Counted from the first letter of the stretch, positions 10,440 through 21,094 are shown. The stretch: DNA of 64,000 nt from Brevibacterium linens ATCC 9172 (GCF_900169165.1 NZ_FXYY01000001.1:286230-350229); one strand, 5' to 3'. The notes: generated from the sequence alone by a model not told the origin. Program-made: numbers and translations.

Positions 10440-13103
10440 GTGAGTCACTCAAACGAATCCCTCCTGCTCATCGACGGACACTCCCTGGCCTACCGGGCTT
10501 TCCATGCCCTGCCGGTCGAGAACTTCTCCACCAGCACCGGTCAGACGACGAACGCCATCTACGGCTTCATCTCGATGCTCATCAACGTCCTCCGCGACGA
10601 GGACCCCAGCCATGTGGCCGTGGCCTTCGACCTCGGACGCCAGACCTTCCGCCTCGAAGAGTACCCCGAGTACAAAGCCGGCCGGGCGAAGACTCCGCCC
10701 GAGTTCCATCCGCAGATCGACCTCATCAAGGACATCGTCACGGCGATGGGCATCCGGGTCGTGACGAAGGAGGGCTTCGAAGCCGACGACGCCCTGGCGA
10801 CGATGGCGAAGATGGGCACCGAGGCCGGCTCGTTCGTCGAGGTGATGAGCGGAGACAAGGATTCGTTCCAGCTCGCCTCCGACCGGGTGACGGTCCTCTA
10901 CCCGAAACGCGGAGTCAGTGATCTCAACCGGATGACTCCTGCCGCGGTCGAGGAGAAGTACGGGGTCAGCCCCGCGAACTATCGGGGGCTGGCCGCGCTC
11001 GTCGGTGAGAAGGCCGATAATCTGCCCGGCGTGCCCGGAGTCGGTGACAAGACCGCTGCCAAATGGCTCACCGCCCACGGCGACCTGCCCGGCGTGCTGG
11101 ACAACGCCGACAAGATCGGCGGCAAGGTCGGCGAGAAGCTGCGCGACCATATCACCGAGGTGGAGCGGAACTACCGACTCAACCGCCTCCTCGACGACGT
11201 CGACCTGGGCCTGGAGTTCGACGACCTGGCCTGGGGCGAAGGCGACCCGGCCGAACTGTCGACCCTGTTCGATCAGCTCGAGTTCCAAGCCCTCGGCAAG
11301 CGTCTGGCCGCGATCTTCCCGGAGGCCGGAGACGATTCCGAGCCGGCCCCGGCCCGCGAGACCACCGTCGAGACCGTCGACATCGAAACGCTGCTGTCGA
11401 AGATCGCCGACCACGATGTGCTCGCGCTCGATTCGGATGCCTCCTTCGAGCTCGGTCACGGTCAGGCCCGGACCCTTGCGGTCTCCGCCGAACCCGGGCA
11501 GGCGTGGGTCGTCGACCTCGCCGAGGCGGGGCAGAAAGCCGTCGGCAAGCTCGGTTCCGCCCTGGGCGGGCATGCGCTCATCCTCCACAGCTCGAAGCTT
11601 CAGGTCAAGGCGTGGGAGTCGATGGGGCTGTCCGTGACCGATATCGCCGGGGACACGGCTCTGGCCGCCTACCTCCTCGTTCCCGATGCCCGTTCCTACG
11701 AGCTCGGGCAGATCGCCGCCGACCGCGCCGGCATCGACCTCAGCGAACCCGAAGCTGATTCAGGACAGCTCGCCCTCGACCTCGATTCGGATGCCGCGGT
11801 GACCACGCACGGTCAACGCGCCGCCGCTCTGCTCGAAGTCCACGAGGTGCTCGCCGCCGCCGTCGACGACGCGAACATGACGCAGGTGTACCGCGAGATC
11901 GAGCTGCCGCTCGTGCCCGTGCTCGCGCGGATGGAAGCGACCGGAATCGCCGTCGACGAGGATGGACTGTCGAATCTCATCGACGAATTCACGAAACAGG
12001 CCGAAGCCAGCGCGCAGGAAGCCTACGACGCGATCGGCCACGAGGTGAATCTCGGTTCTCCCAAGCAGCTGCAGACCGTGCTCTTCGACGAACTCGATAT
12101 GCCCAAGACCAAGCGGACGAAGACCGGCTATACGACGGATGCCGAAGCCCTGGCCGAACTGTTCGTCAAGACCGAACATCCCTTCCTCCAGCATCTGCTG
12201 GCCTACCGGGATTCGACGAAGCTCAAGCAGACCGTGGTCGGACTGCTGAAGACCGTCGCCGACGACGGCCGCATCCACACCACGTACCAGCAGACCGTGG
12301 CTGCCACCGGACGGCTCTCCTCGCTGGATCCGAACCTGCAGAACATTCCGGTGCGAACCGAATCGGGCCGACGCATCCGGGAGATCTTCATCGCCGATCC
12401 CGAGGTGTCGGGTGGGACTCTGCTCACCGCCGACTACTCGCAGATCGAAATGCGGATCATGGCTCACCTGTCCGGCGACGACGCGCTCATCCAGGCGTTC
12501 AAGGACGGCGAGGACCTCCACTCCTATGTCGGCTCGAAGGTCTTCGGCGTCGGTATCGACGAAGTCGACTCCGAGATGCGTTCGAAGGTCAAGGCCATGT
12601 CCTACGGGCTGGTGTACGGACTCTCCGCCTACGGGCTCTCCCGGCAGCTGGCGATCGGGGTCGATGAAGCCAAGGGGCTGATGGACCAGTACTTCGAACG
12701 GTTCGGGGCCGTCAAGGACTACCTCGACGACATCGTCGAACAGGCCCGCGCCAAGGGGTTCACAGAGACCATCATGGGCCGCCGCCGCTATCTGCCGGCG
12801 CTGCACAGTGACCGCCGACAGCTGCGGGACATGGCCGAGCGCGCCGCACTCAACGCACCGATCCAGGGGTCGGCCGCCGACATCATGAAGATCGCCATGC
12901 TCAGGGTCGCCGCGCGGCTGCAGGACCTGCACTCGCCGATGCTGCTGCAGGTTCATGACGAGATCATCGTCGACGTCCGCCCTGATGAGATCGACGAGGT
13001 GACGACGATCGTCACGGAGGAGATGGGGTCGGCGTTCGAGCTCGATGTGCCCCTCGACGTCAACGTCGGCACCGGCCGCTCCTGGCATGCCGCCGCCCAC
13101 TGA
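10440..13103 (+). CDS. polA: DNA polymerase I
   Basis: Repair and lagging-strand polymerase, 887 aa from the GTG at 10440. The frame is open further upstream, but that part is antisense to the thioesterase gene, and the protein aligns from SNESLLLIDGHSLAYRAF. Domains: 5'-3' exonuclease (about 1-300, with LIDGHSLAYRAF, MSGDKDSFQLA and PGVPGVGDKTAAKWL), a degenerate 3'-5' exonuclease-like middle, and the polymerase with motif A TADYSQIEMRIMAHLSGD, the O-helix RSKVKAMSYGLVYGLSAYGL and motif C QVHDEIIVDV. No proofreading Asp/Glu triad is evident, as in other actinobacterial PolA. It fills gaps left by the UvrABC proteins encoded nearby. Confidence 0.97.
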   Translation: MSHSNESLLLIDGHSLAYRAFHALPVENFSTSTGQTTNAIYGFISMLINVLRDEDPSHVAVAFDLGRQTFRLEEYPEYKAGRAKTPPEFHPQIDLIKDIVTAMGIRVVTKEGFEADDALATMAKMGTEAGSFVEVMSGDKDSFQLASDRVTVLYPKRGVSDLNRMTPAAVEEKYGVSPANYRGLAALVGEKADNLPGVPGVGDKTAAKWLTAHGDLPGVLDNADKIGGKVGEKLRDHITEVERNYRLNRLLDDVDLGLEFDDLAWGEGDPAELSTLFDQLEFQALGKRLAAIFPEAGDDSEPAPARETTVETVDIETLLSKIADHDVLALDSDASFELGHGQARTLAVSAEPGQAWVVDLAEAGQKAVGKLGSALGGHALILHSSKLQVKAWESMGLSVTDIAGDTALAAYLLVPDARSYELGQIAADRAGIDLSEPEADSGQLALDLDSDAAVTTHGQRAAALLEVHEVLAAAVDDANMTQVYREIELPLVPVLARMEATGIAVDEDGLSNLIDEFTKQAEASAQEAYDAIGHEVNLGSPKQLQTVLFDELDMPKTKRTKTGYTTDAEALAELFVKTEHPFLQHLLAYRDSTKLKQTVVGLLKTVADDGRIHTTYQQTVAATGRLSSLDPNLQNIPVRTESGRRIREIFIADPEVSGGTLLTADYSQIEMRIMAHLSGDDALIQAFKDGEDLHSYVGSKVFGVGIDEVDSEMRSKVKAMSYGLVYGLSAYGLSRQLAIGVDEAKGLMDQYFERFGAVKDYLDDIVEQARAKGFTETIMGRRRYLPALHSDRRQLRDMAERAALNAPIQGSAADIMKIAMLRVAARLQDLHSPMLLQVHDEIIVDVRPDEIDEVTTIVTEEMGSAFELDVPLDVNVGTGRSWHAAAH

Positions 13104-13237
13104 CCACCCGTCGCTCGTTCAGGGCCCGACGCACTCTTCGCGGCGTGCACCTGCCGCGGAGCGTGCTCACACGTGTTCGAGGGCGCCGGGCGCGGGGGAC
13201 CGGTCGGAGACGTCAGCGTGCTCGGCTGAGCGGCACC

Positions 13238-14077
13238 TCAGTCTGTGGTCAGTGTGGTGGAGAAGATCACGGTGCCGGGCATGAGCGCTCCGCGCAGCGG
13301 TGACCAACCGCCCCAGGCGGTCCGATTCTCTTCCGGCCATTCGGGTTCGGTCACCGAATCGATCGTGAAGCCGGCCTCGACGAGCAGACGGACCCAATCG
13401 CTCATCGTGCGATGGTGCTCGGCGTAGACGGGCTGACCGTCGGAGGACAGTTCGACGTACGGTGTGCGGTCGAAATACGAGTACTCGACGGTCAGACCGG
13501 CCTCACCCGGAACATCGGGGAACATCCACCGCATCGGGTGAGTTGTCGAGAAGACCCACTGTCCGCCGTTGCGCAGCACTCGGGCCACCTCGGCGAAGAC
13601 GACCTCGGCGTCTTTGACGAAGGGCAGGGCACCGTAGGAGGAGAACGCGCGATCGAAGCTGTTCGATGCGAACGGCAGCTGTCGGGCATCGGCGAGGAGG
13701 AACGTCGGGGGAGTCGCCTCGGCGCTCAGGGGATGCTCGCGCTGCAGACGCGAGGCCTGCTCGAGCATTCCGGCGGAGACGTCGACACCTGTGGTGATCG
13801 CGCCCTGCTCGGCCAGCCACCGGGAGCACTGACCGGCACCGCAGCCGACCTCGAGAACCTGCTTCCGGGCGACATCGCCGAGGAGGCGCACATCGGATTC
13901 GTGAATTCCTTCCGGACACCAGATGAAATCCGAAGCCCCGAGGAACGTGCCGTGATCGGCGAGATACTCCTCGGCAGAGTTGTCCCAATAGCTGCGATTG
14001 GCCCGGACTGAAGCCTCTTCGTCGATCGGGAGATAGCCACCGCTGATGACCTCGGCTCCGTCAGTTCCTTCGCTCAT
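13238..14077 (-). CDS. Class I SAM-dependent methyltransferase
   Basis: A 279-aa soluble protein. The SAM-binding glycine loop VLEVGCGAGQCSRWLA is motif I, followed by the acidic strand end TGVDVSAGMLEQA, the adenine-contact segment FLLADARQLPF and post-motif VARVLRNGGQWVFSTTHP. N-terminal SYWDNSAEEYLADHG and the C-terminal WGGWSPLRGALMPGT are typical of an actinobacterial clade usually annotated only as methyltransferase. The substrate is unknown. GGAGG lies 5 nt before the ATG. Transcribed divergently from rpsA. Confidence 0.9.
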   Translation of the reverse strand: MSEGTDGAEVISGGYLPIDEEASVRANRSYWDNSAEEYLADHGTFLGASDFIWCPEGIHESDVRLLGDVARKQVLEVGCGAGQCSRWLAEQGAITTGVDVSAGMLEQASRLQREHPLSAEATPPTFLLADARQLPFASNSFDRAFSSYGALPFVKDAEVVFAEVARVLRNGGQWVFSTTHPMRWMFPDVPGEAGLTVEYSYFDRTPYVELSSDGQPVYAEHHRTMSDWVRLLVEAGFTIDSVTEPEWPEENRTAWGGWSPLRGALMPGTVIFSTTLTTD

Positions 14078-14149
14078 GGTTCCTCCGTGGCCCCAGGTGG
14101 TGATGATTCGTCTCTTCGGCGTGCATTCACACCCGAAAAGGTGCTAGCA

Positions 14150-14179
14150 TTGACAACCGTATGCGCCTGTGCATACAAG
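14150..14179 (+). promoter_or_regulatory. rpsA promoter
   Basis: A perfect -35 TTGACA (14150-14155), an 18-nt spacer and the -10 TACAAG (14174-14179). The start would be near 14186, giving a leader of about 100 nt before the rpsA ATG. It is the most consensus-like promoter in the window, as expected for a ribosomal protein gene. Confidence 0.65.
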
Positions 14180-14283
14180 TCCAAATTCGCAATCGAGACC
14201 GGATTCGGTTCTTGCGGCAACTTACACGACCTGTCGCCAGGGTACCGGATCTGGACCAATATTCCATCGGAGTCCCTACCTAT

Positions 14284-15768
14284 ATGACCACCACCACGCC
14301 GGAATCGGTGCAGCCGAAGCAGGTCGCTGTCAACGACATCGGAACCGCTGAGGATTTCCTCGCCGCCGTCGATGAGACCATCAAGTACTTCAACGATGGC
14401 GACATCGTTGAGGGCGAAGTCGTCAAGGTCGACCGTGACGAAGTCCTCGTCGACATCGGATACAAGACGGAAGGCGTCATCCTCGCACGTGAGCTTTCCA
14501 TCAAGCACGATGTCGATCCCGGCGAAGTCGTCGAGGTCGGGGACGAAATCGAAGCCCTCGTTCTTCAGAAGGAAGACAAAGAGGGTCGTCTCATGCTGTC
14601 GAAGAAGCGCGCTCAGTACGAGCGTGCCTGGGGCGACATCGAGAAGATCAAGGAAGACGACGGCGTTGTCACCGGCACCGTCATCGAGGTTGTCAAGGGC
14701 GGCCTGATCGTCGACATCGGACTGCGTGGCTTCCTGCCCGCGTCCCTCGTCGAGATGCGCCGCGTCCGCGACCTCGCCCCCTACATCGGCCAGCAGGTCG
14801 AAGCCAAGATCATCGAGCTCGACAAGAACCGCAACAACGTGGTCCTGTCGCGCCGTGCCTGGCTCGAGCAGACCCAGTCGGCCGTCCGTCACGACTTCCT
14901 GCAGACCCTGCAGAAGGGCCAGGTCCGTCCTGGTGTCGTGTCCTCCATCGTCAACTTCGGTGCGTTCGTCGACCTCGGTGGTGTCGACGGACTCGTCCAC
15001 GTCTCCGAACTGTCCTGGAAGCACATCGATCACCCGGGTGAGGTCGTCACCGTGGGCGACGAGGTCACTGTCGAGGTTCTCGACGTCGACATGGACCGTG
15101 AGCGCGTTTCGCTGTCGCTCAAGGCCACCCAGGAAGATCCGTGGCAGCACTTCGCTCGCACGCACGTCATCGGACAGATCGTGCCGGGCAAGGTCACCAA
15201 GCTCGTTCCGTTCGGTGCATTCGTGCGCGTCGAAGACGGCATCGAGGGCCTCGTCCACATCTCCGAGCTGGCCGTGCGCCACGTCGACCTGCCCGAGCAG
15301 GTCGTTTCGGTCGACGAGACCATCTACGTCAAGGTCATCGACATCGACCTCGAACGCCGCCGCATCTCGCTGTCGCTGAAGCAGGCGAACGAAGGCGTCG
15401 ACCCCGAGGCCGAAGAGTTCCTCGACCCCGCTCTGTACGGCATGCCGCAGGAGTACGACGAGGACGGCAACTACAAGTACCCCGAGGGCTTCGATCCCGA
15501 GACCAACGAATGGGTCGAGGGCTACGAGGCTCAGCGCGAGGCCTGGGAGCAGCAGTACGCCGCCGCTCAGGAACGCTGGGAAGAGCACAAGAAGCAGGTC
15601 GCCAAGGCCATCGCAGCGGATGCCGAGGCCTCCGCAGCCGATGCCGTCGGTTCTGCCGAAGCCGCTCCGGCCACCGGATCGTTCTCCTCCGAAGAGGCGA
15701 ACGACGAGGGCACTCTGGCCAGCGACGAAGCTCTCGCAGCCCTGCGTGAGAAGCTTGCAGGCAGCTGA
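14284..15768 (+). CDS. rpsA: 30S ribosomal protein S1
   Basis: Binds mRNA and helps its docking on the 30S subunit. 494 aa with four S1 OB-fold repeats: [60 protein letters not shown] and [20 protein letters not shown]. An acidic C-terminal tail follows. Four repeats instead of six is usual for Actinobacteria. The start is the ATG of [12 protein letters not shown]; an in-frame ATG at 14161 lies between the promoter hexamers and cannot be used. GGAG is 11 nt upstream of the ATG. A strong terminator follows directly. Confidence 0.96.
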   Translation: MTTTTPESVQPKQVAVNDIGTAEDFLAAVDETIKYFNDGDIVEGEVVKVDRDEVLVDIGYKTEGVILARELSIKHDVDPGEVVEVGDEIEALVLQKEDKEGRLMLSKKRAQYERAWGDIEKIKEDDGVVTGTVIEVVKGGLIVDIGLRGFLPASLVEMRRVRDLAPYIGQQVEAKIIELDKNRNNVVLSRRAWLEQTQSAVRHDFLQTLQKGQVRPGVVSSIVNFGAFVDLGGVDGLVHVSELSWKHIDHPGEVVTVGDEVTVEVLDVDMDRERVSLSLKATQEDPWQHFARTHVIGQIVPGKVTKLVPFGAFVRVEDGIEGLVHISELAVRHVDLPEQVVSVDETIYVKVIDIDLERRRISLSLKQANEGVDPEAEEFLDPALYGMPQEYDEDGNYKYPEGFDPETNEWVEGYEAQREAWEQQYAAAQERWEEHKKQVAKAIAADAEASAADAVGSAEAAPATGSFSSEEANDEGTLASDEALAALREKLAGS

Positions 15769-15783
15769 TAGCAGCCATCACTT

Positions 15784-15814
15784 GGGCTCCCGGTCGGAAG
15801 GCCGGGAGCCCTTT
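15784..15814 (+). terminator. Rho-independent terminator of rpsA, overlapping the next gene's start region
   Basis: A 12-bp stem (15784-15795 with 15800-15811) closes a GGAA tetraloop and is followed by TTT. The right arm contains GGGAG, the only Shine-Dalgarno-like sequence for the GTG at 15815. Confidence 0.8.
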
Positions 15815-17638
15815 GTGTATGCCCCCACGACTCGAGAGCGCCTGCGCCCCTGGCTGTGGTACGCCCTCCTCCTCTGCGTCGGCAGCCTGACCGTCTTCGG
15901 CTCCGTCGCCGCGGACCCCGGCGGCAGCGTCGTCGCGTCCAACGACGACACCTCCCTGTTCATCTGGTGGCTCGGCCACGGCGCACACGTGCTCGCCGAC
16001 GCCCTCGGATTCGGAACCGGTGAGACCGACGGCCTGCTGTACACGGAATCGATGAACGCCCTCGGTGGGGGAGTCAACGGTGCCTGGAACACCTCTTTGG
16101 CCGGCTTCGCGATCCTGCTCGCTCCCGTGACGTGGGTGGCCGGCCCCATCGTGAGCTACAACCTGCTCGTCCTCGCCTTCCCGGTGCTGGGCAGCCTGGC
16201 CACGGCGGTGCTCTTCCGCCGCTTCCTCGACCGTCTGCCCGCTTTCCTCGCCGCTGCCGGGGTCGGCTTCTCCAGCTATGTCATCGCCCAGCTCGGCGGC
16301 CACCCGAACCTCGCCTATATCGTCACCCCGCCCCTGACCGCGTGGGCGATCGTTGCCCTTCTCGACCTCGGGCGGACGACCGCCGCTCATGGCCGTTGCC
16401 TTCTCCGCGATCGCCGCCTCTGGGCGCTCGGCGGAGGTTTCGGGCTCCTCCTCGGCTTCCAGTTCTACGTCTCCACCGAAGTTCTGGCCGGAACCTTCCT
16501 CGCCGCACTCTGCTTCCTGGCCAGCCTCGTCGTCTTCGGACGCCGCCTCTACCGCGCCCGGTCATGGGGCGCCCTCGGTCTCGGTTCCGCAGTCGCCGGC
16601 TGCATCGCCATGCTGTGTGCGATCCCGCTGCTGGTGACCATGTCCGGGCCGAACGCCCCACAGGGCGCCATTCGCCCACACGGAGTATGGAACACCGACC
16701 TGCTCGACCCGATTCTGCCTGCGGCCCCGGCCTGGCTGAGCTCCGGGGTCTCCCCGCTGCCCCGGATCATGGAGATCGACCCGGCCGAACTCGGCGCCTA
16801 CATCGGCGTACCGGCTCTGGTGGCCTCCGTGCTCATCGTCGCCGGCCTCGGCCGCCGCTCCGTGTCTGCGGTGCCGGTGCGCATCGCGGCCGCAACCGGA
16901 TTCCTCGTCTTCCTGCTGGCGTTGGGTTCCCCGATCCTCCTGGGCGGCCGCGTGCTTGTCGAGACCGGTCCGTTCGCGCTCGTCGAGGCCGTCCCCGTAC
17001 TCAACAACATCCTGCCCATGCGGCTCGTCTTCCACTCGACGATCGCGCTCTTCTCCGTGCTCGGAATCGGCCTCCAGTGGGCCCTGAGCCACCGGAAGCT
17101 GCGTCGCGCCCGCGCCCTCCTCATTCTGCTCGTCCTCGCCGCCGTTGCCATCCTCCCTGCTCCGCAGACCGCCCATGAGGTGACAGTTCCAGACTTCTAC
17201 GAGCACTCCATCGCCGAGGTGATCCCCGCCGGATCCGTCGTCAAGACTTTCCCCCGCCCCCTCGCATGGGCCGAGCCCCACGCCGACGAGGCCATGGTGT
17301 GGCAGTCGGTGAGCGGATTCCGCTACCGCGAGACCGGCGGTTACTTCATCGGTTCGAGCCCGGAATCGCCGGTGACCTATTCCGCCCCCGAGGATGCCCT
17401 CGACGAACTCCTGCACGGCTCCGTCTTCGACGGTGAGCCCATGCCGGGCGCGGACAGTCCGGAAGTCGCCTCGGCGATCGCCGAACTGAGGGAGACCGGG
17501 GTCGACTTCATCGTCCTCGCGCCCGAAGCTCCGCTGCTGCCGGGAGGCGACGGAGACTATGCGGAATTCCTCGATGCCGCCGTCGGAGATCCGATCTTCG
17601 CCGAGGAGGGAGTGCGGGTGTACCGACTGGATCAGTAA
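15815..17638 (+). CDS. GT-C-fold-like multi-pass membrane protein, putative glycosyltransferase
   Basis: Integral membrane protein of 607 aa with roughly 11-13 hydrophobic segments and a soluble C-terminal domain of about 150 residues. The first extracytoplasmic loop (NDDTSLFIWWLGHGAHVL) and the NALGGGVNGAWNTS and GPIVSYNLL segments match a family of actinobacterial GT-C-type membrane proteins that includes polyprenyl-phosphate-sugar-dependent glycosyltransferases. The acidic pair in NDDTS is in the usual catalytic position, but donor and acceptor are unknown. The start is uncertain: the GTG at 15815 is the first in-frame start after rpsA, and its ribosome site is buried in the rpsA terminator. 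Confidence 0.7.
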   Translation: MYAPTTRERLRPWLWYALLLCVGSLTVFGSVAADPGGSVVASNDDTSLFIWWLGHGAHVLADALGFGTGETDGLLYTESMNALGGGVNGAWNTSLAGFAILLAPVTWVAGPIVSYNLLVLAFPVLGSLATAVLFRRFLDRLPAFLAAAGVGFSSYVIAQLGGHPNLAYIVTPPLTAWAIVALLDLGRTTAAHGRCLLRDRRLWALGGGFGLLLGFQFYVSTEVLAGTFLAALCFLASLVVFGRRLYRARSWGALGLGSAVAGCIAMLCAIPLLVTMSGPNAPQGAIRPHGVWNTDLLDPILPAAPAWLSSGVSPLPRIMEIDPAELGAYIGVPALVASVLIVAGLGRRSVSAVPVRIAAATGFLVFLLALGSPILLGGRVLVETGPFALVEAVPVLNNILPMRLVFHSTIALFSVLGIGLQWALSHRKLRRARALLILLVLAAVAILPAPQTAHEVTVPDFYEHSIAEVIPAGSVVKTFPRPLAWAEPHADEAMVWQSVSGFRYRETGGYFIGSSPESPVTYSAPEDALDELLHGSVFDGEPMPGADSPEVASAIAELRETGVDFIVLAPEAPLLPGGDGDYAEFLDAAVGDPIFAEEGVRVYRLDQ

Positions 17639-17641
17639 GAT
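17636..17641 (+). promoter_or_regulatory. Probable -10 box of coaE (leaderless)
   Basis: TAAGAT is 6 nt before the ATG at 17648. Its first three bases are the stop codon of the upstream gene. No Shine-Dalgarno sequence is present. Confidence 0.5.
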
Positions 17642-17647
17642 GATCCC

Positions 17648-18823
17648 ATGCTGAGAATCGGTCTCACCGGCGGAATCGGCGCCGGAAAGTCAACGGTGTC
17701 CGCAATGCTCGTCGAACACGGGGCAGTGCTCGTCGACTCCGACAGGATCGCCCGCGAAGTCGTCGAACCCGGACAGCCGCTGCTCGAGAAGCTGGCCGAG
17801 GCCTTCGGGCCGCAGGTGCTGCACTCCGACGGTTCGCTCGACCGGCAGGCACTGGCCGCGGAAGCCTTCGTCGACTCCGACCACACAGCACGGCTCAACG
17901 GCCTGATGCATCCGGCGATCCGCGACCGCACCGCCGAACACTTCGCCAGACACGCCGACGCCGAGATCGTCGTCCACGACGTTCCGCTGCTCGTCGAGAA
18001 CGACATGACACCGGCCTACCACCTCAATCTCCTCGTCGACGTGCCCGCCGAGGTGCGCCTTCAGCGGCTCATGGACTCCCGCGGAATGGACCGCGACGAC
18101 GCCGCCGCACGGATCTCCCGCCAAGCCGATGACGACACCCGCCGAGCAGCCTGCGATGTCACCATCGACAACTCCGGTCCCGTCGACGAGACGAAAGCTG
18201 CCGTCGGACGCCTCATCGAATCGCGGATCCGCCCGTTCGCCGCCAATCTCACGGCCGGCCGGTGGGCCCCGCGAACTGTTCTGGACCTCGTCGACCCCGC
18301 GGACGCGGACTGGTCCGGTGACGCACAGCGAGTAGTCGCAAAGCTGAGGCACGGCACCGCCGACGAATTCACCGTCGAGCACATCGGCTCCACCTCGGTG
18401 CCGGGACTGCCCGCCAAGGACGTCATCGACCTGCAGCTCCTCGTCCCCGATCTCATCGCCGCCCGGGAGCTGGAGCCTCGATTGGCCGAGCTCGGGTATC
18501 CGGGCACAGAGATGAGTGACCACCTCGGTGAGGGCGGAACCGAGCCGAAGTGGTTCCACGCGAACACGGATCCTGGTCGGGCCGTCAACCTGCATGTGCG
18601 CACAGCCGACTCCGTCGGTGCGCACTTCGCCCGAGCATTCCGGGACCTGCTCACCGAGGATGCGTGGGAGCGGGAGAGGTACCTGCAGGTGAAGCGCGAA
18701 CTCACCGCCGAAGCGAAGGCAGCAGGCGCGACGGACGCGCAGATGACGCGAACCTATGCGGAGTCGAAGGAATTGTACTTCCTCGAGATGCGTCGCAGGC
18801 TCGTTCCCGACAGCTTCGACTGA
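17648..18823 (+). CDS. coaE: Dephospho-CoA kinase fused to a GrpB (UPF0157) domain
   Basis: Phosphorylates dephospho-CoA at the ribose 3'-OH, the last step of coenzyme A synthesis. The N-terminal kinase (about 1-195) shows the P-loop GGIGAGKST (8-16), DSDRIAREVVEPG and the lid segment QRLMDSRGMDRDDAAARI. Residues about 205-391 form a GrpB-like nucleotidyltransferase-fold domain (VEHIGSTSVPGLPAKDVIDL, VNLHVR). This CoaE-GrpB fusion of about 390-410 aa is common in actinobacteria; in mycobacteria the C-terminal part aids folding or regulation of the kinase. The rpsA-coaE-uvrB order is conserved. Confidence 0.95.
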   Translation: MLRIGLTGGIGAGKSTVSAMLVEHGAVLVDSDRIAREVVEPGQPLLEKLAEAFGPQVLHSDGSLDRQALAAEAFVDSDHTARLNGLMHPAIRDRTAEHFARHADAEIVVHDVPLLVENDMTPAYHLNLLVDVPAEVRLQRLMDSRGMDRDDAAARISRQADDDTRRAACDVTIDNSGPVDETKAAVGRLIESRIRPFAANLTAGRWAPRTVLDLVDPADADWSGDAQRVVAKLRHGTADEFTVEHIGSTSVPGLPAKDVIDLQLLVPDLIAARELEPRLAELGYPGTEMSDHLGEGGTEPKWFHANTDPGRAVNLHVRTADSVGAHFARAFRDLLTEDAWERERYLQVKRELTAEAKAAGATDAQMTRTYAESKELYFLEMRRRLVPDSFD

Positions 18824-18901
18824 CGCGGTGACATACGGCACCAGGCATTCAGTCGGTGGCGTCGTTCCGGCTCCGGCCTGCCCAATGTCAGGGGCGGGGG
18901 C

Positions 18902-18907
18902 TAGGGT
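18902..18907 (+). promoter_or_regulatory. Probable -10 box of uvrB (leaderless)
   Basis: TAGGGT followed by 6 nt and the uvrB ATG at 18914. The spacer has no Shine-Dalgarno sequence. No LexA box is evident close by. Confidence 0.5.
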
Positions 18908-18913
18908 TGGACT

Positions 18914-21046
18914 ATGAGCTCAGAACGCCCCCTGCCAGCGATCGGCCACCGCCCCGACGTCACCCGCGAGGTGGCGCCCTTCGAGGTCGTCTCCGAGTAC
19001 TCTCCCTCCGGTGACCAACCGACGGCGATCCGAGAGATCTCCGACCGGCTCGACGCAGGAGAGCGGGACATCGTCCTCCTCGGTGCCACCGGCACAGGCA
19101 AGTCGGCGACGACGGCATGGCTCATCGAGCAGGTGCAGAGACCTACCCTGATCATGGCGCCGAACAAAACTCTCGCCGCGCAGCTGGCGAACGAGTTCCG
19201 ACAGCTGCTGCCCAACAACGCGGTCGAGTACTTCGTCTCCTACTACGACTACTACCAGCCGGAAGCCTATGTCCCGCAGACGGATACGTTCATCGAGAAG
19301 GACTCCTCGATCAACGACGAGGTCGAACGTCTCCGGCACTCGGCCACGAATTCGCTGCTGACCAGGCGTGATGTCGTCGTGGTCTCGACGGTGTCGTGCA
19401 TCTACGGTCTCGGCACACCCGAGGAGTACGTCGACCGGATGGTCACCCTTCACAAGGGCGACGAATGCGATCGGGACGAACTGCTCAAACGCTTCGTGTC
19501 GATGCAGTACGCCCGCAATGATATGGCCTTCACCCGCGGCACTTTTCGTGTGCGCGGAGACACCGTGGAGATCATCCCGCAGTACGAGGAGCTTGCGCTG
19601 CGCATCGAGTTCTTCGGCGACGAGATCGAATCGCTGCAGACCCTCCACCCGCTGACGGGTGAGATCGTGCGCGACGAGGAGACCATCCACGTGTTCCCGG
19701 CCAGCCACTATGTCGCCGGTGAGAACCGGATGGCAAAGGCCATCAGCGGGATCGAGGACGAGCTGCAGAAGCAGCTGAGCGAATTCGAGTCTCAGAACAA
19801 GCTGCTCGAAGCACAGCGGCTGAAGATGCGCACGACCTATGACCTCGAGATGATGGAATCGATGGGCTTCACCTCCGGCATCGAGAACTACTCCCGGCAT
19901 ATCGACGGTCGCGCACCCGGCTCGGCACCGAACTGCCTGCTCGACTACTTCCCCGAGGACTTCCTGCTCGTCATCGACGAATCGCATGTCACCGTCCCGC
20001 AGATCGGCGGCATGTACGAAGGCGATATGTCGCGCAAGCGCACCCTCGTCGAGCACGGTTTCCGTCTGCCCAGTGCCATGGACAACCGGCCGCTGAAGTT
20101 CGACGAGTTCCGGGAGCGCGTGGGACAGAGCGTGTACCTGTCGGCCACACCCGGCAACTTCGAACTCGGCAACGCCAACGGATACGTCCAGCAGATCATC
20201 CGCCCCACCGGACTCGTCGACCCGGAGATCAAGGTCAAGCCGACGAAGGGGCAGATCGACGACCTGCTCGATGAGATCAAGACACGCGTCGATGCGAATG
20301 AGCGTGTGCTCGTGACCACGCTGACGAAGAAGATGGCCGAAGATCTCACCGACTATCTGCTCGAACACGATATCCGCGTCCAGTACCTCCACTCCGACGT
20401 CGACACCCTGCGACGTGTGGAACTGCTCACAGAACTGCGCGCCGGTGAATTCGATGTGCTGGTCGGCATCAACCTCCTGCGTGAGGGCCTCGACCTTCCC
20501 GAGGTCTCCCTCGTGGCGATCCTCGATGCCGATAAGGAAGGCTTCCTCCGATCGTCGACATCGCTCATCCAGACGATCGGTCGTGCCGCACGCAACCTCA
20601 ACGGCCAGGTGCACATGTACGCCGATACGATCACGGATTCGATGCGCACCGCCATCGACGAGACCGACCGCAGGCGCGCCATCCAGATCGCCTACAACGA
20701 CGAGCACGGAATCGATCCGGCGCCGCTGGTCAAGCGGATCGCGGACATCACCGAACGACTGCAGCGTGAGGACGAGGACACGCGTGAGCTGCTCACGGAG
20801 TTCGACTACGGCAAGGGAAAACGCGGTTACAACTCGACCCTGACCGACGACCAGAGGGAAGCCGCGGGCCAAAGCGGTTCGCTGCGCCCGCCGGCCGCTG
20901 ACCTCACCGAGCTCATCGAATCGCTGACCTCGCAGATGCATTCGGCTGCCGCGGAACTGCAGTTCGAGCTCGCCGCACGTCTGCGCGATGAGCTCTCCGA
21001 CCTCAAGCAGGAGCTGCGTCAGATGAAGGAGGCCGGGCACGCCTGA
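18914..21046 (+). CDS. uvrB: Excinuclease ABC subunit B
   Basis: Damage-verifying helicase-like subunit of nucleotide excision repair, 710 aa. Walker [11 protein letters not shown]; the beta-hairpin with its aromatic cluster [23 protein letters not shown]-type [12 protein letters not shown]; helicase motif [20 protein letters not shown]; and the C-terminal UVR motif ([20 protein letters not shown]) that contacts UvrC. The length matches the family. The start is the ATG six bases after a -10 box. uvrA and uvrC lie 4-9 kb downstream, separated by terC, yciI and a helicase gene. Confidence 0.97.
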   Translation: MSSERPLPAIGHRPDVTREVAPFEVVSEYSPSGDQPTAIREISDRLDAGERDIVLLGATGTGKSATTAWLIEQVQRPTLIMAPNKTLAAQLANEFRQLLPNNAVEYFVSYYDYYQPEAYVPQTDTFIEKDSSINDEVERLRHSATNSLLTRRDVVVVSTVSCIYGLGTPEEYVDRMVTLHKGDECDRDELLKRFVSMQYARNDMAFTRGTFRVRGDTVEIIPQYEELALRIEFFGDEIESLQTLHPLTGEIVRDEETIHVFPASHYVAGENRMAKAISGIEDELQKQLSEFESQNKLLEAQRLKMRTTYDLEMMESMGFTSGIENYSRHIDGRAPGSAPNCLLDYFPEDFLLVIDESHVTVPQIGGMYEGDMSRKRTLVEHGFRLPSAMDNRPLKFDEFRERVGQSVYLSATPGNFELGNANGYVQQIIRPTGLVDPEIKVKPTKGQIDDLLDEIKTRVDANERVLVTTLTKKMAEDLTDYLLEHDIRVQYLHSDVDTLRRVELLTELRAGEFDVLVGINLLREGLDLPEVSLVAILDADKEGFLRSSTSLIQTIGRAARNLNGQVHMYADTITDSMRTAIDETDRRRAIQIAYNDEHGIDPAPLVKRIADITERLQREDEDTRELLTEFDYGKGKRGYNSTLTDDQREAAGQSGSLRPPAADLTELIESLTSQMHSAAAELQFELAARLRDELSDLKQELRQMKEAGHA

Positions 21047-21082
21047 GCCGTGCCGGTGACGCGTGAGCGATGCTCGCGTGTT

Positions 21083-21088
21083 TATACT
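21083..21088 (+). promoter_or_regulatory. -10 box of the terC transcript
   Basis: TATACT, close to consensus, with a predicted start near 21095, immediately before the riboswitch. A -35 is not clear. Confidence 0.55.
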
Positions 21089-21094
21089 GGTGTG

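Noticed and set aside
14161..14283. N-terminal extension of rpsA starting at ATG 14161
   Set aside because: It would begin between the -35 and -10 of the rpsA promoter, and S1 proteins align from [10 protein letters not shown].
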